A stretch of 20,632 nucleotides of DNA. Origin: Syntrophales bacterium. GTDB taxonomy: Bacteria; Desulfobacterota; Syntrophia; Syntrophales; UBA8958. The notes below the pieces were generated by a model. It made no database searches, had not been told where the DNA came from, and worked only from the letters and a program-made list of their open reading frames with translations. This document shows, piece by piece, positions 1 to 7,430 of the stretch. Within the stretch, counting starts at the first letter, position 1; every line of letters begins with the position of its first letter. Location: the NCBI GenBank assembly GCA_023231165.1, contig JALNVY010000012.1, positions 1 to 20,632 on the forward strand, given 5' to 3'. The position numbers and the translations under genes were made by a program.

Positions 1-213
1 ACTCGTAAACAGGCGTTTCGATAAACTTGATCGGCTTTTTTGCCCCCAGATGATCTTCTGAATTTTATCAACTGTCTCCGGGGCAAAATACTGTTCCCCC
101 GTCTCCAGGCATACCTTGGCTGGCACATGCTCTACGAGGTAAAATTTCCCATCCATTTCTAGTGTATACGTCACGTACTGCTCTCTATATGTTTCCTTGA
201 TTGCGCTTCCCAT
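1..213 (-). pseudogene. YgiT/MqsA-type antitoxin-like protein, 3' truncated by window edge, probable frameshift
   Basis: The reading frame starts at ATG 213 after an AGGAGG at 225-230 (11-nt spacing). It reads M-G-S-A-I-K-E-T-Y-R-E-Q-Y, then V-T-Y-T-L-E-M-D-G-K, then V-P-A-K-V-C-L-E-T-G-E-Q-Y-F and P-E-T-V-D-K-I-Q-K-I-I-W. The order (beta strands, VPAxVC..CGE.YF, xETVxKIxxII) is that of YgiT-type zinc-finger proteins, antitoxins usually paired with a DUF4258 or MqsR-like toxin. The metal-binding cysteines are mostly gone: the second CxxC reads C-L-E-T and no N-terminal CxxC is present. The family's usual ending (K-K-P-I-K-F-I-E-T-P-V-Y-E) is encoded, but in another frame, entered at a G5/A6 run near 35-47. 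The present frame gives G-Q-K-S-R-S-S instead. One missing base in the run, real or a sequencing error, would explain this. The family assignment is from memory of its sequence pattern. Confidence 0.5.
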
Positions 214-218
214 CGCTT

Positions 219-323
219 TTATTTCCTCCTGATCTTATAGTCGATCCATAGCTCTTTATCGGGCTCATAAGCCGTTATGATTTTAACAAGCGAACGATCT
301 GGATAGCTACATCGATCATGGAA
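219..323 (-). pseudogene. C-terminal remnant of a DUF4258-type toxin
   Basis: Immediately upstream of the antitoxin-like gene, the minus strand encodes F-H-D-R-C-S-Y-P-D-R-S-L-V-K-I-I-T-A-Y and then E-P-D-K-E-L-W-I-D-Y-K-I-R-R-K-stop. The LVKIITxYEPDxxxW...RRK ending is typical of DUF4258 proteins, which commonly sit directly 5' of a YgiT-type antitoxin. The frame is closed upstream by TGA at 326-324. The preceding G-K-V-I, which would fit the domain, is in another frame, so a one-base frameshift near 320 is likely. I could not find the N-terminal half with its His/Arg motifs in any frame up to 640. The TAA overlaps the antitoxin's Shine-Dalgarno region, as expected for an original TA operon. 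The pair appears to be degenerating. Confidence 0.42.
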
Positions 324-637
324 TCACTTTTCCTGTAATTTGATTTGTATCAAGAATCAGATGATTTATCAAAACCTGAATAAATAAGATGGATAGCGCC
401 ACAATACTTCTTCATCGACAATATCGACGATTTGTGGAGGAAAACGCAACATAACAATTCATATACTTGAAGAATCTGATGGATTATTTTTCATCTGTGT
501 AAGAATATTTTTGATTTTGACCATGTTCAATTAGTACTGATATTTATGTCAAGGTTTTTTGTTTGTCGCTCCTTCCATTACAGTACCCGCCGGTCATGAC
601 GCCCCTGGATGAACCATTCTTTATCCGGGTAATCTCC
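324..637. other. AT-rich intergenic stretch, no supportable gene
   Basis: This stretch lies between the toxin remnant and the hrpB promoter. Only very short frames are present. One is a 27-codon minus frame starting near 448 without a ribosome binding site; I do not support it as a gene. Base composition changes from AT-rich (about 350-570) to GC-rich near hrpB. Confidence 0.4.
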
Positions 638-666
638 TTGACATGGGAGAACGGCATCTTTATAGT
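638..666 (+). promoter_or_regulatory. Sigma-70-type promoter of hrpB
   Basis: TTGACA at 638-643 is a perfect -35. A 17-nt spacer leads to TATAGT at 661-666, which matches TATAAT at five of six positions. The start of transcription would be near 673. This decides the start of hrpB: an ATG at 643 lies inside the -35 box and cannot be on this transcript. Confidence 0.72.
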
Positions 667-699
667 TGCCGCCAGGAAAGTAAATTTCTATTTAATAGG

Positions 700-3285
700 A
701 TGTCTTACAGTTTGTCATATCTGAATTATGTGAACCCATTCCCCATCGACCATATCCTTCCGGAGCTGAAAGAGGCTGTCCGCGCCAGGCCTGCGGTTGT
801 TCTTCAGGCCCCGCCCGGCTCCGGAAAAACGACGCGGGTCCCCTTGGCCCTCCTGGAGGTGATCCCCCCGGCGCAGGGGCGGATTATCATGCTCGAACCG
901 CGGCGGATCGCGGCGGTTGCCGCGGCCCGCTGGATGGCCCAACTCCTGCAAGAATCGGTCGGTCAGACCGTCGGCTATGCCATCCGTTTCGACCGCCGGA
1001 TCTCAAAAGATACCCACATTGAGGTAGTTACCGAAGGAATCCTTACCCGGCGCCTCCTGGACGATCCCGCTTTGGACGGGGTCGCCATGATCATTTTCGA
1101 CGAGTTTCATGAACGGAGCCTCCAGGCAGACCTGGCCCTGGCCCTAAGCCTCGATATTCAACGGGGCCTCCGGGAAGATCTCAAGCTCCTGGTCATGTCG
1201 GCAACCATCGAGGCCGCGCCGATTGCGGCTCTACTGGGCAATGCCCCGGTGATTTCGGCAAAGGTCGAATCCTTCCCCGTGGCAGAGCGCTATTTGCCGG
1301 ACAATGGGTGGATAAGGGAACGGGGCGAACCCTTAGAGGACCGCATTATCGGCGCTGTCCGCACCGCATTGAGAGAGACGACGGGGGACATCCTCGTTTT
1401 TCTGCCCGGGGCCGGGGAAATCCGCCGGGCTGCCGCAGGCATACAGGAAGCCATAAAAAGGTGGGAAGACCCCGTTTCCCTCCATCCCCTCTATGGAGAT
1501 CTGCCTTTCGAGGAGCAGGAACGGGCAATCCTGCCGGGCTGGCAACGGAAGATCGTCCTGGCGACGAATATCGCCGAAACGAGCCTCACCATCGAAGGTA
1601 TCCGGGTGGTAATCGACGGCGGACAAGCCCGGAGACTCCAGTATGATCATGCCACGGGCATGAATCGTCTCGTGACAGTTACGACGTCCCAAGCGTCGGC
1701 AACACAGCGCCAGGGCAGGGCAGGCCGCCTCGGGCCGGGGATCTGTTATCGCCTTTACAGCCGCTATACATATCAGTCCATGATCCTCTTTACGCCGCCG
1801 GAGATCCTCACTTCCGATCTTTCCTCCCTGGTCCTGGAATTGGCGGCATGGGGAGTAACCGATCCCTTGGACTTGGCATGGCTCGATCCACCGCCGAAAG
1901 CGGCCTGGGAAGGGGCCCGACAGCTCCTCATGGATCTGGACGCCCTGGATCAATCCGGGACGGTGACCCCTATCGGTCGCGCCATGGTAAGCCTGCCACT
2001 CCACCCCCGCCTGGGGAGATTGCTGCTACGGGCCGCCGAATCAGGGCGCCTCCACCTGGGGGCGGATCTTGCCGCCCTCCTTTCCGAGCGGGATATTATG
2101 CGCCGGAATCACATGGATGACGGGGATCTACAGAAGGGAGCAGATATCAGCGAGCGCCTCGATATGCTTCGGCGTTGGCGGAAAGAAAAGCAGGCCCCGG
2201 CAGGAACGGATCCCTGGACCTTGCAAACCGTAGAGCGGGCGGCGCAACAGCTCCGTAGTCTGGTAGAAAAAGCCGTGAGAAGTGCTGTCCGGAAAAGTGA
2301 AGACGCGGTAATTTCCTCCCTCCTCCTCCGCGCCTATCCCGACCGGATCGCCAAAAGGCGCGACGAAGGTGGCGATCGGTATCTTTTGGCTCAGGGAAGA
2401 GGTGTGCGGCTGCCCCGGGGGAGCGGCCTGGCCGTAAGTCCCTTTCTCGTCGCCGTGCATCTTGATGGTGGTGAAAAGGCGGAAGGGACGATCCACATGG
2501 CCGAGCCGGTATCCGAGGAGATCATCAGACGGGAGATGAGCGCCCATATCGAGACCCAGCGGCAGGTGGAATGGGACAAGCAGGAAGGTCGGATTCTCTC
2601 GTTCCTTGTAGAACGGCTGGGGGCGCTGTCGCTCTCGGCAAAACCCTTCCCGGCCCCTGATGAAGAGGCGATCCCGATCCTATGCGAGGCGATCCGGTCC
2701 GGGGCCGCCATCCTGAACTTTGACAGGGAAGCCAAGCAATTCCAAGGCCGCATCGCCCTGCTGCGGCGCGCCTTTCCCGCGGAAAATTGGCCCGAGGAAA
2801 ACTGGCCGGATCTGTCGGAGGCGGCGCTCCTTTCGTCCCCGGAAGGATGGCTTGCGCCCTGGCTCACCGGCTTCCGCACCGGGGAGCAGCTTGCCGGTCT
2901 CGCGCTGCTCCCGGCCCTGAAGGCCCTCCTTTCCCGTGAGCAGCGGAAGCGCCTTGACGAGCGCGCCCCGACGAGCCTTGTCGTTCCCAGCGGCCGCAGT
3001 GTTTTGCTGGACTACACCGCCGGGGAGCTACCCGTTCTAGCCGTCAAGCTCCAAGAGCTGTTCGGTCTCGCCGCGACCCCCGCCATAGCAGGCGGGCGGG
3101 TGGCGGTTCTTATTCATCTCCTTTCGCCCGCTGGACGTCCGGTCCAGATCACCCGTGATCTGAAGGGATTTTGGGAAAGCGGCTACCCCCAGGTAAAGAA
3201 GGAATTGCAGGGTCGCTATCCGAAGCATCCCTGGCCCGACAATCCCTGGAACGCAGTACCCACGCATCGGACACAACGCCGATAA
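700..3285 (+). CDS. hrpB: ATP-dependent helicase HrpB
   Basis: DEAH/RHA-family superfamily 2 helicase of the HrpB type; its exact RNA substrate in bacteria is unsettled. From ATG 700 (861 aa), motif I GSGKTT is at about residues 40-45. Motif II is the HrpB-typical DEFH within F-D-E-F-H-E-R-S-L at about 134-137. Motif III S-A-T is near 167 and motif VI Q-R-Q-G-R-A-G-R near 336-343. Ratchet/HA2-like and HrpB C-terminal domains follow, ending in the family hallmark H-P-W-P-D-N-P-W and a basic tail. Length suits the family. The frame is open back to ATG 643, but that codon is inside the promoter. ATG 700 or GTG 730 (V-N-P-F-P-I-D-H-I-L-P, the usual HrpB N-terminus) are the realistic starts. Neither has a strong Shine-Dalgarno; AGGAAAG at 674-680 is rather far away. 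The gene is monocistronic and convergent with the thioesterase. Confidence 0.95.
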   Translation: MSYSLSYLNYVNPFPIDHILPELKEAVRARPAVVLQAPPGSGKTTRVPLALLEVIPPAQGRIIMLEPRRIAAVAAARWMAQLLQESVGQTVGYAIRFDRRISKDTHIEVVTEGILTRRLLDDPALDGVAMIIFDEFHERSLQADLALALSLDIQRGLREDLKLLVMSATIEAAPIAALLGNAPVISAKVESFPVAERYLPDNGWIRERGEPLEDRIIGAVRTALRETTGDILVFLPGAGEIRRAAAGIQEAIKRWEDPVSLHPLYGDLPFEEQERAILPGWQRKIVLATNIAETSLTIEGIRVVIDGGQARRLQYDHATGMNRLVTVTTSQASATQRQGRAGRLGPGICYRLYSRYTYQSMILFTPPEILTSDLSSLVLELAAWGVTDPLDLAWLDPPPKAAWEGARQLLMDLDALDQSGTVTPIGRAMVSLPLHPRLGRLLLRAAESGRLHLGADLAALLSERDIMRRNHMDDGDLQKGADISERLDMLRRWRKEKQAPAGTDPWTLQTVERAAQQLRSLVEKAVRSAVRKSEDAVISSLLLRAYPDRIAKRRDEGGDRYLLAQGRGVRLPRGSGLAVSPFLVAVHLDGGEKAEGTIHMAEPVSEEIIRREMSAHIETQRQVEWDKQEGRILSFLVERLGALSLSAKPFPAPDEEAIPILCEAIRSGAAILNFDREAKQFQGRIALLRRAFPAENWPEENWPDLSEAALLSSPEGWLAPWLTGFRTGEQLAGLALLPALKALLSREQRKRLDERAPTSLVVPSGRSVLLDYTAGELPVLAVKLQELFGLAATPAIAGGRVAVLIHLLSPAGRPVQITRDLKGFWESGYPQVKKELQGRYPKHPWPDNPWNAVPTHRTQRR

Positions 3286-3287
3286 TC

Positions 3288-3315
3288 TGGGGACACCATA
3301 CTTATTTCAAGAAAT
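3288..3315. repeat. Partial palindromic (REP-like) element between convergent genes
   Basis: TCTGGGGACACCATACTTA followed by TATTTC-AA-GAAATA lies directly after hrpB and includes the thioesterase stop codon at 3307-3309. From memory, the GGGGACACCATACTTA unit (reverse TAAGTATGGTGTCCCC) recurs as an arm of dispersed palindromes in many Desulfobacterota genomes. Here only one arm plus the centre is present. The small TATTTCAAGAAATA palindrome may also help to end both transcripts. A similar CTGGGGACAC string occurs at 10690-10699. Confidence 0.35.
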
Positions 3316-3807
3316 ATCCTGATCCCGCTGGCATGCCTTTTCCTGCGTCTTTTCGGCAAGGCGCATTTCCCGCCGGGTCTTTGCCTCTCCGTGACGCCGC
3401 CTCTGTGTGTCGGTCTCCGGGATAAGCGGCGGCAATGGCAGCGGTTTGCCATGCTTGTCGAGAGACACGTAGGTCAGATAGGCCGTAGAGGTATGGAGCC
3501 GCTCCCCGGTGAGGATATTTTCCGACTCCACACGGACGCCTACTTCCATAGACGACCTTCCGACAAAATTCACACTGGCCCGGAGGGTGATAAAATCCCC
3601 GACAAAGACCGGATGATAGAAATCCAGCCGGTCCACGGAGGCCGTGACGGCATTGGACCGGGCGTGCCTGATGGCCGCAACACCTGCCGCCGTATCGATG
3701 AGTTTCATAATTACCCCGCCATGTACATTACCGGCGGGATTGGCATCCTGGGGGTTCATCTGCTGCGCCATGACCACCGAACTATCTCTGACTTTTTTAC
3801 CTTCCAT
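3307..3807 (-). CDS. Acyl-CoA thioesterase, hotdog fold (YciA/BACH type)
   Basis: 166-residue single hotdog-domain protein predicted to hydrolyse acyl-CoA to free acid and CoA in the cytoplasm. N-P-Q-D-A-N-P-A-G-N-V-H-G-G at about residues 18-31 is the N-terminal signature of acyl-CoA hydrolases. The conserved Asn27 and Asp38 are where the family has its catalytic pair. A-S-V-D-R-L-D-F-Y-H-P-V and G-D-F-I-T-L-R-A (56-77) are the following strands. The hydrophilic C-terminal 45 residues, rich in Arg, Glu and Lys, extend past the fold. The start at 3807 is preceded by GAGAGG six bases away, which supports it. It converges on hrpB with a 21-nt gap. A possible promoter (TTTGAT, 16 nt, TATAGT) lies upstream on the minus strand. 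The substrate cannot be told from sequence; the neighbourhood's acyl-CoA genes fit fatty or aromatic acid metabolism. Confidence 0.9.
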   Translation of the reverse strand: MEGKKVRDSSVVMAQQMNPQDANPAGNVHGGVIMKLIDTAAGVAAIRHARSNAVTASVDRLDFYHPVFVGDFITLRASVNFVGRSSMEVGVRVESENILTGERLHTSTAYLTYVSLDKHGKPLPLPPLIPETDTQRRRHGEAKTRREMRLAEKTQEKACQRDQDIS

Positions 3808-3902
3808 GATTAACCTCTCGTTTGATTATTGTTATCGACTATATCAAGTACGGAAAATTATCAAACCTCATTTCATGGGCACAATAATGATTTTTTTTAC
3901 CG

Positions 3903-3931
3903 TTGACGCTTCACCATTCTTATCCTATGAT
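3903..3931 (+). promoter_or_regulatory. Sigma-70-type promoter of the 3966-6266 operon
   Basis: TTGACG at 3903-3908, a 17-nt spacer, then TATGAT at 3926-3931. Each hexamer differs from consensus at one position. Transcription would begin near 3938, giving a leader of about 28 nt before the ATG at 3966. Confidence 0.68.
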
Positions 3932-3965
3932 GAACATCAAGGATTTAAAAGAAGGAGGTATGGTC

Positions 3966-4358
3966 ATGGCCGACGAAGCTGGCAAACATATCAACAAATC
4001 AAGTTTCAAGTTATGGATGGCGGTTATCCTGCTCGTGCCGATCGCCGGTTTTATTTTCTATACCTGGATCACGTTGACCTGGAATTTCTCCCAGGGTGAA
4101 CGGACCGGTTATGTCCAGAAACTTTCCAAAAGCGGCTGGGTCTGCAAGACTTGGGAAGGAGAAATGGCAATGGTGACAATGCCCGGAGCCATTCCGGAGA
4201 AATTCTTTTTCAGCATCCGGGACGATAATGTGGCCGCACGCATCAATAAATTAGCCGGTAAGCGGGTTTCCGTCGTTTATGAACAGCACAAAGGCGTGCC
4301 GACGACCTGTTTCGGAGATACGCTCTATTATGTCGTTGATGTCAAGGCGATTGATTAA
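3966..4358 (+). CDS. Small single-pass membrane protein, conserved hypothetical
   Basis: 130 residues. ATG 3966 is chosen because a perfect AGGAGG (3953-3958) lies seven bases upstream. The frame is open back to 3903, but that is the -35 box. A hydrophilic N-terminus (about 17 aa) is followed by one transmembrane helix (L-W-M-A-V-I-L-L-V-P-I-A-G-F-I-F-Y). A soluble domain of about 85 residues probably lies outside the membrane; it contains G-Y-V-Q-K-L-S-K-S-G-W-V-C-K-T-W-E-G-E, M-V-T-M-P-G, a K-F-F-F-S-I-R-D-D segment and T-T-C-F-G-D-T near the end. Two cysteines flank the domain. I recognise this as a recurring hypothetical family, sometimes misnamed 6-phosphogluconate dehydrogenase in databases, but know no function. 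It is the first gene of the operon with the 3D lipoprotein and acyl-CoA synthetase. Confidence 0.82.
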   Translation: MADEAGKHINKSSFKLWMAVILLVPIAGFIFYTWITLTWNFSQGERTGYVQKLSKSGWVCKTWEGEMAMVTMPGAIPEKFFFSIRDDNVAARINKLAGKRVSVVYEQHKGVPTTCFGDTLYYVVDVKAID

Positions 4359-4399
4359 CGTAGTTGAAATAACAACCGAGCTTATGATACCCCGTTCCC

Positions 4400-4876
4400 A
4401 TGCTATCTCTGTCTATGCAGAAAGGACGTTATCTCTGTCTTGCCATCATCATCGTTGTCTGCTTTCTCGCCCATGGATGCGGCAGCAAAGCGCCCTACAA
4501 GACCAAAGAAAAGAGAATCGTCCGGAAGATGCTTGTAACCGGTTATGATGCGGGGAAGAAATCGACGGGATGGAAGCGAAAATGGGGACTCTTCTTTCTG
4601 CCCCCCGTTTATGCCTACGGGCCCAATGAAGGCAAGCGCAAGGAGGTTGGCGTTACCTCCGACGGCACCAAGGCCAAAAAAGGAGTCATCGCCGCCGACA
4701 TCACCCGCTATCCCTACGGCACGAAGATGTATGTGCCCGGTTACGGATGGGGGGAGGTGCATGACATCGGCACCGCCATCAAGGGAGAACATATCGATCT
4801 TTTCTTCCCCCGTGAAAAGGATGCCAAGGCCTGGGGGAAAAAAAACCTGGATGTAATAATCCTGCTGAAGGAATAA
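4400..4876 (+). CDS. 3D-domain (double-psi beta-barrel) lipoprotein
   Basis: 158 residues from ATG 4400. ATG 4415 (M-Q-K-G-R-Y, then a hydrophobic run) gives a neater signal peptide; neither start has a clear Shine-Dalgarno. The signal ends at C-F-L-A-H-G-C-G-S, a loose lipobox, so the protein is probably lipidated in the envelope. The mature part carries the 3D domain named for three aspartates: G-V-T-S-D-G-T, then I-A-A-D-I-T-R-Y-P-Y-G-T, G-Y-G-W-G-E-V-H-D-I-G-T-A-I-K-G and I-D-L-F-F with a final W-G. This fold occurs in the C-terminal part of MltA-type lytic transglycosylases and in RlpA/YabE/Rpf-like proteins, implying peptidoglycan or cell-wall contact. The catalytic N-terminal half of MltA is absent, so enzymatic activity is uncertain. 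The stop is followed after 7 nt by the next start. Confidence 0.85.
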   Translation: MLSLSMQKGRYLCLAIIIVVCFLAHGCGSKAPYKTKEKRIVRKMLVTGYDAGKKSTGWKRKWGLFFLPPVYAYGPNEGKRKEVGVTSDGTKAKKGVIAADITRYPYGTKMYVPGYGWGEVHDIGTAIKGEHIDLFFPREKDAKAWGKKNLDVIILLKE

Positions 4877-4883
4877 TTGAATA

Positions 4884-6266
4884 ATGGACTTTTTCTTTAA
4901 ACCAAAGAGCATTGCCATCATCGGCGCGACAACCAACCCCTTCAAGGGTGGCAACGCCATTCTGAAAAACCTGATAACCGGTTACCATGGCAAAATCTAT
5001 CCAATCAACCCCCGTTACGACGAGATCGAGGGGCTTCCCTGTTATCCTTCCGTCAGCGCCACCCCCGGACCGGTTGATCTGGCCATTGTCTTTATACCCG
5101 CCCGCCATGTTCCGGACGCCGTCGCCCAATGCACCGACAAAGGCGTCCCGGGAGTGATCATCGAATCCGGCGGCTTCGCCGAAACAGGGGAAGACGGCAA
5201 GACCCTCCAGTCCTCCCTGATCAATCTGTCCAGGACGACGGGAATCAGGCTCTGGGGCCCCAATTGCATGGGGCTGGTTGACGCTGTAAACGGCCATGTC
5301 TTTTCCTTTATGGATCCCCGGGCCTTTCAGGCGGGTCTGACGCCCGGCAGCGTTTCCCTGGTTGTCCAGAGCGGCATGTTATCGGCGGGATTCCTTGTCG
5401 ATATCATGACCCACGGCATCATGGGCATCAGCAAGGTCTGCTCGGTAGGAAACAAGATCGACGTCGACGAGTGCGACTTGCTCCCATGGCTCATCGAAGA
5501 TAAGGATACCGCTGTCGTCGGGCTTTACCTGGAATCCCTCCTCAGGGGCCGCCGTTTTATCGACATCTGCCGGAGTTCTCCGAAACCGATTGTAGTGTTG
5601 AAAGGCGGCAAAAGTGCCACGGGGGCCCAGGCCGCCATGAGCCATACGGCCAGCCTGGCAGGCAACGAACGGATTACCCAGGGCGCTTTTGCCCAAGCCG
5701 GTATTGTCGAAGCGAACGACTTTAAACAGATGATGGACCTCTGCCGGACCCTGAGCATGGTTCCCCCCCGGAGAGATGGCCGTCCCGGTCGTGTGGCCAT
5801 TCTGACCTTCAGCGGCGGGGCGGGTATCGTTTCCGCAGATTTCCTGGAAGCGAAAGGTCTGGAAGTAGCCGACCTTTCCGAACAAACGAAAGAGTCTCTG
5901 GGCAGGTTGTTCCCGGAATGGATGCCCGTAAGCAACCCCGTGGATCTCTGGCCCGCCATGGAACGTCATGCCAGCGGGGAGGTCGATGTCATTGGTCAGG
6001 CGTTAACGGCGGTACTTGCAGATTCCCAGGTGGATGCCGTCCTCCTCCACGCCTTTGTGGGCAATTTCCGCATTCGCTTCGATATTAAGGATCTGGCGCA
6101 ACAGACCAACGCGGCGGGTAAACCCGCCTTTATCTGGCTCTTGGGAAAGAGGGCGGAGTCCTTCCAGTTTTACAACGAGGCCCGGAACCTTGGAATCCTG
6201 GTATTCTCGGAGATCGGACGGGCCATCGAATGCATGGCCGCCGTATTCAATGGTAGAACATATTAG
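4884..6266 (+). CDS. Acyl/acetyl-CoA synthetase (ADP-forming), alpha subunit
   Basis: 460 residues. Members of this NDP-forming family interconvert acyl-CoA + ADP + Pi with acid + CoA + ATP. A CoA-binding Rossmann domain begins P-K-S-I-A-I-I-G-A-T (about 7-16) and runs through V-I-I-E-S-G-G-F-A-E-T-G (91-102) and W-G-P-N-C-M-G (124-130). Two succinyl-CoA-ligase-like domains follow. His254 in M-S-H-T-A-S-L-A-G-N is the expected phosphohistidine. The protein ends after the second ligase domain, so the ATP-grasp (beta) domain is missing, and no beta gene lies in the window. The Shine-Dalgarno AAGGA (4868-4872) sits in the last codons of the 3D lipoprotein gene, which implies translational coupling. 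In syntrophic anaerobes such enzymes can conserve energy during acid oxidation; the substrate here is not predictable. Confidence 0.9.
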   Translation: MDFFFKPKSIAIIGATTNPFKGGNAILKNLITGYHGKIYPINPRYDEIEGLPCYPSVSATPGPVDLAIVFIPARHVPDAVAQCTDKGVPGVIIESGGFAETGEDGKTLQSSLINLSRTTGIRLWGPNCMGLVDAVNGHVFSFMDPRAFQAGLTPGSVSLVVQSGMLSAGFLVDIMTHGIMGISKVCSVGNKIDVDECDLLPWLIEDKDTAVVGLYLESLLRGRRFIDICRSSPKPIVVLKGGKSATGAQAAMSHTASLAGNERITQGAFAQAGIVEANDFKQMMDLCRTLSMVPPRRDGRPGRVAILTFSGGAGIVSADFLEAKGLEVADLSEQTKESLGRLFPEWMPVSNPVDLWPAMERHASGEVDVIGQALTAVLADSQVDAVLLHAFVGNFRIRFDIKDLAQQTNAAGKPAFIWLLGKRAESFQFYNEARNLGILVFSEIGRAIECMAAVFNGRTY

Positions 6267-6293
6267 CGGTAATAAGGATGAAGAGCCGATGTT

Positions 6294-7430
6294 TTATTCC
6301 CGAATCAGGTCGATGATTGTGATTTCCGGTGGTGAAAGAAACCGCATCGGCGGCCCCCATGTTCCTGTCCCCCTGCTCACGTAAAGACGCGACCCTCCCG
6401 GTAGATTGAAAGAACCGCTCTGTAAGGGAAAAACCAGCCCCGTCACGATGCTGAACGGGAAAATCTGGCCTTTGTGGGTATGACCGGAAAGCTGGAGATC
6501 AAAGGCGCCCAGCGCCTCCTGATCAATTATTGGTTGGTGTTTCAGCAGGAGACGATAGGTCTGTCCGGGGAAATCGGCAAGGATCTTGGTTTCCGGAATC
6601 CCCCGGTACTTTCCCATTCTTTTTCCCGCCGGATCGTCCACGCCGGCAATATTAATCATCCCCGCAACATTGATCCCTTCGCCCCGTAACACGGTAAACC
6701 CGGCCATACGGGTAAAATCGAGGGCCTGGTCAAGGCCGGCATAGAATTCGTGGTTTCCCGTAACAGCGTATTTACCGTATTTCGCCTGGACACCCTTCAG
6801 GAGTGGCAGCGATCCATGGATATTGTCGATCTGGCCATCCACGAGATCTCCCGTGGACACCAGGATGTCCGGCACGGCCTTCTTTACCGCCTCCATCATC
6901 CTTACCAGACGTCCTTCCCGGACAATCATCCCCACATGGACGTCGGAGATCTGCACGATCCGGAGTTTCTCGATGTTTTTGGGAAGCTTCGCCGTCTTGA
7001 CGACCAGGTGCTCCGTCCGGATGTTGAGGGCCTCAAAATAACCGTAAATATTGAGACCGACGGAGATAATGAGCGGCGCCATGAACAGGATCAGGGCGGA
7101 AGGATAAAGATGGTTCAGCTCAAAACCGCCGAGTTCGCTGTTCATCCAAACAGCAAAACGGTAAAAATCCAGGCATAGGGAAACAACGAAGAATAAAAAG
7201 ACCACCCCCATCCAGGAATAACCGAGATACGAGAGAAAACAGGCGGCCCCTTCATAGCCCTCCCGTTCGGAAAGACGGACCAGGATGGGGCTGACTAAGA
7301 GAAACATCAAGGATAGCACGACGGCGGCGTGCACCATCGGCGTCAATTGGAAAGCCGCTTTCAGGCGGACATAGAAAAACAGATGGATGCCGCCATAGAG
7401 AAGGAAAAAGGAGAGCAGAAATAGGATCAT
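6294..7430 (-). CDS. Membrane-anchored calcineurin-like metallophosphoesterase (YaeI/YkuE/LpxG type)
   Basis: 378 residues. The N-terminal ~135 residues form about four hydrophobic helices (4-20, 34-51, 72-92, 109-130). A metallophosphoesterase domain follows with all metal ligands visible: I-S-D-V-H (D163, H165), T-G-D (D195), G-N-H-E (N226, H227), L-K-H-Q-P (H298) and S-G-H-T-H-K-G-Q (H317, H319). Related membrane-bound enzymes include the chlamydial UDP-2,3-diacylglucosamine hydrolase LpxG, so a lipid A or other lipid-pyrophosphate substrate is possible but unproven. ATG 7430 overlaps the stop of CoA-transferase subunit B (ATGA), so the gene is the last of that operon. It converges on the acyl-CoA synthetase with 27 nt between and no obvious terminator hairpin. 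Confidence 0.9.
   Translation of the reverse strand: MILFLLSFFLLYGGIHLFFYVRLKAAFQLTPMVHAAVVLSLMFLLVSPILVRLSEREGYEGAACFLSYLGYSWMGVVFLFFVVSLCLDFYRFAVWMNSELGGFELNHLYPSALILFMAPLIISVGLNIYGYFEALNIRTEHLVVKTAKLPKNIEKLRIVQISDVHVGMIVREGRLVRMMEAVKKAVPDILVSTGDLVDGQIDNIHGSLPLLKGVQAKYGKYAVTGNHEFYAGLDQALDFTRMAGFTVLRGEGINVAGMINIAGVDDPAGKRMGKYRGIPETKILADFPGQTYRLLLKHQPIIDQEALGAFDLQLSGHTHKGQIFPFSIVTGLVFPLQSGSFNLPGGSRLYVSRGTGTWGPPMRFLSPPEITIIDLIRE

Noticed and set aside
324..510. Short minus-strand frames (about 27 codons from near 448) as a small toxin gene
   Set aside because: No ribosome binding site, no recognisable motif, and lengths expected by chance in AT-rich DNA.
1333..2004. A 223-codon minus-strand frame inside hrpB
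   Set aside because: Shadow of a strongly supported helicase gene; no domain seen.
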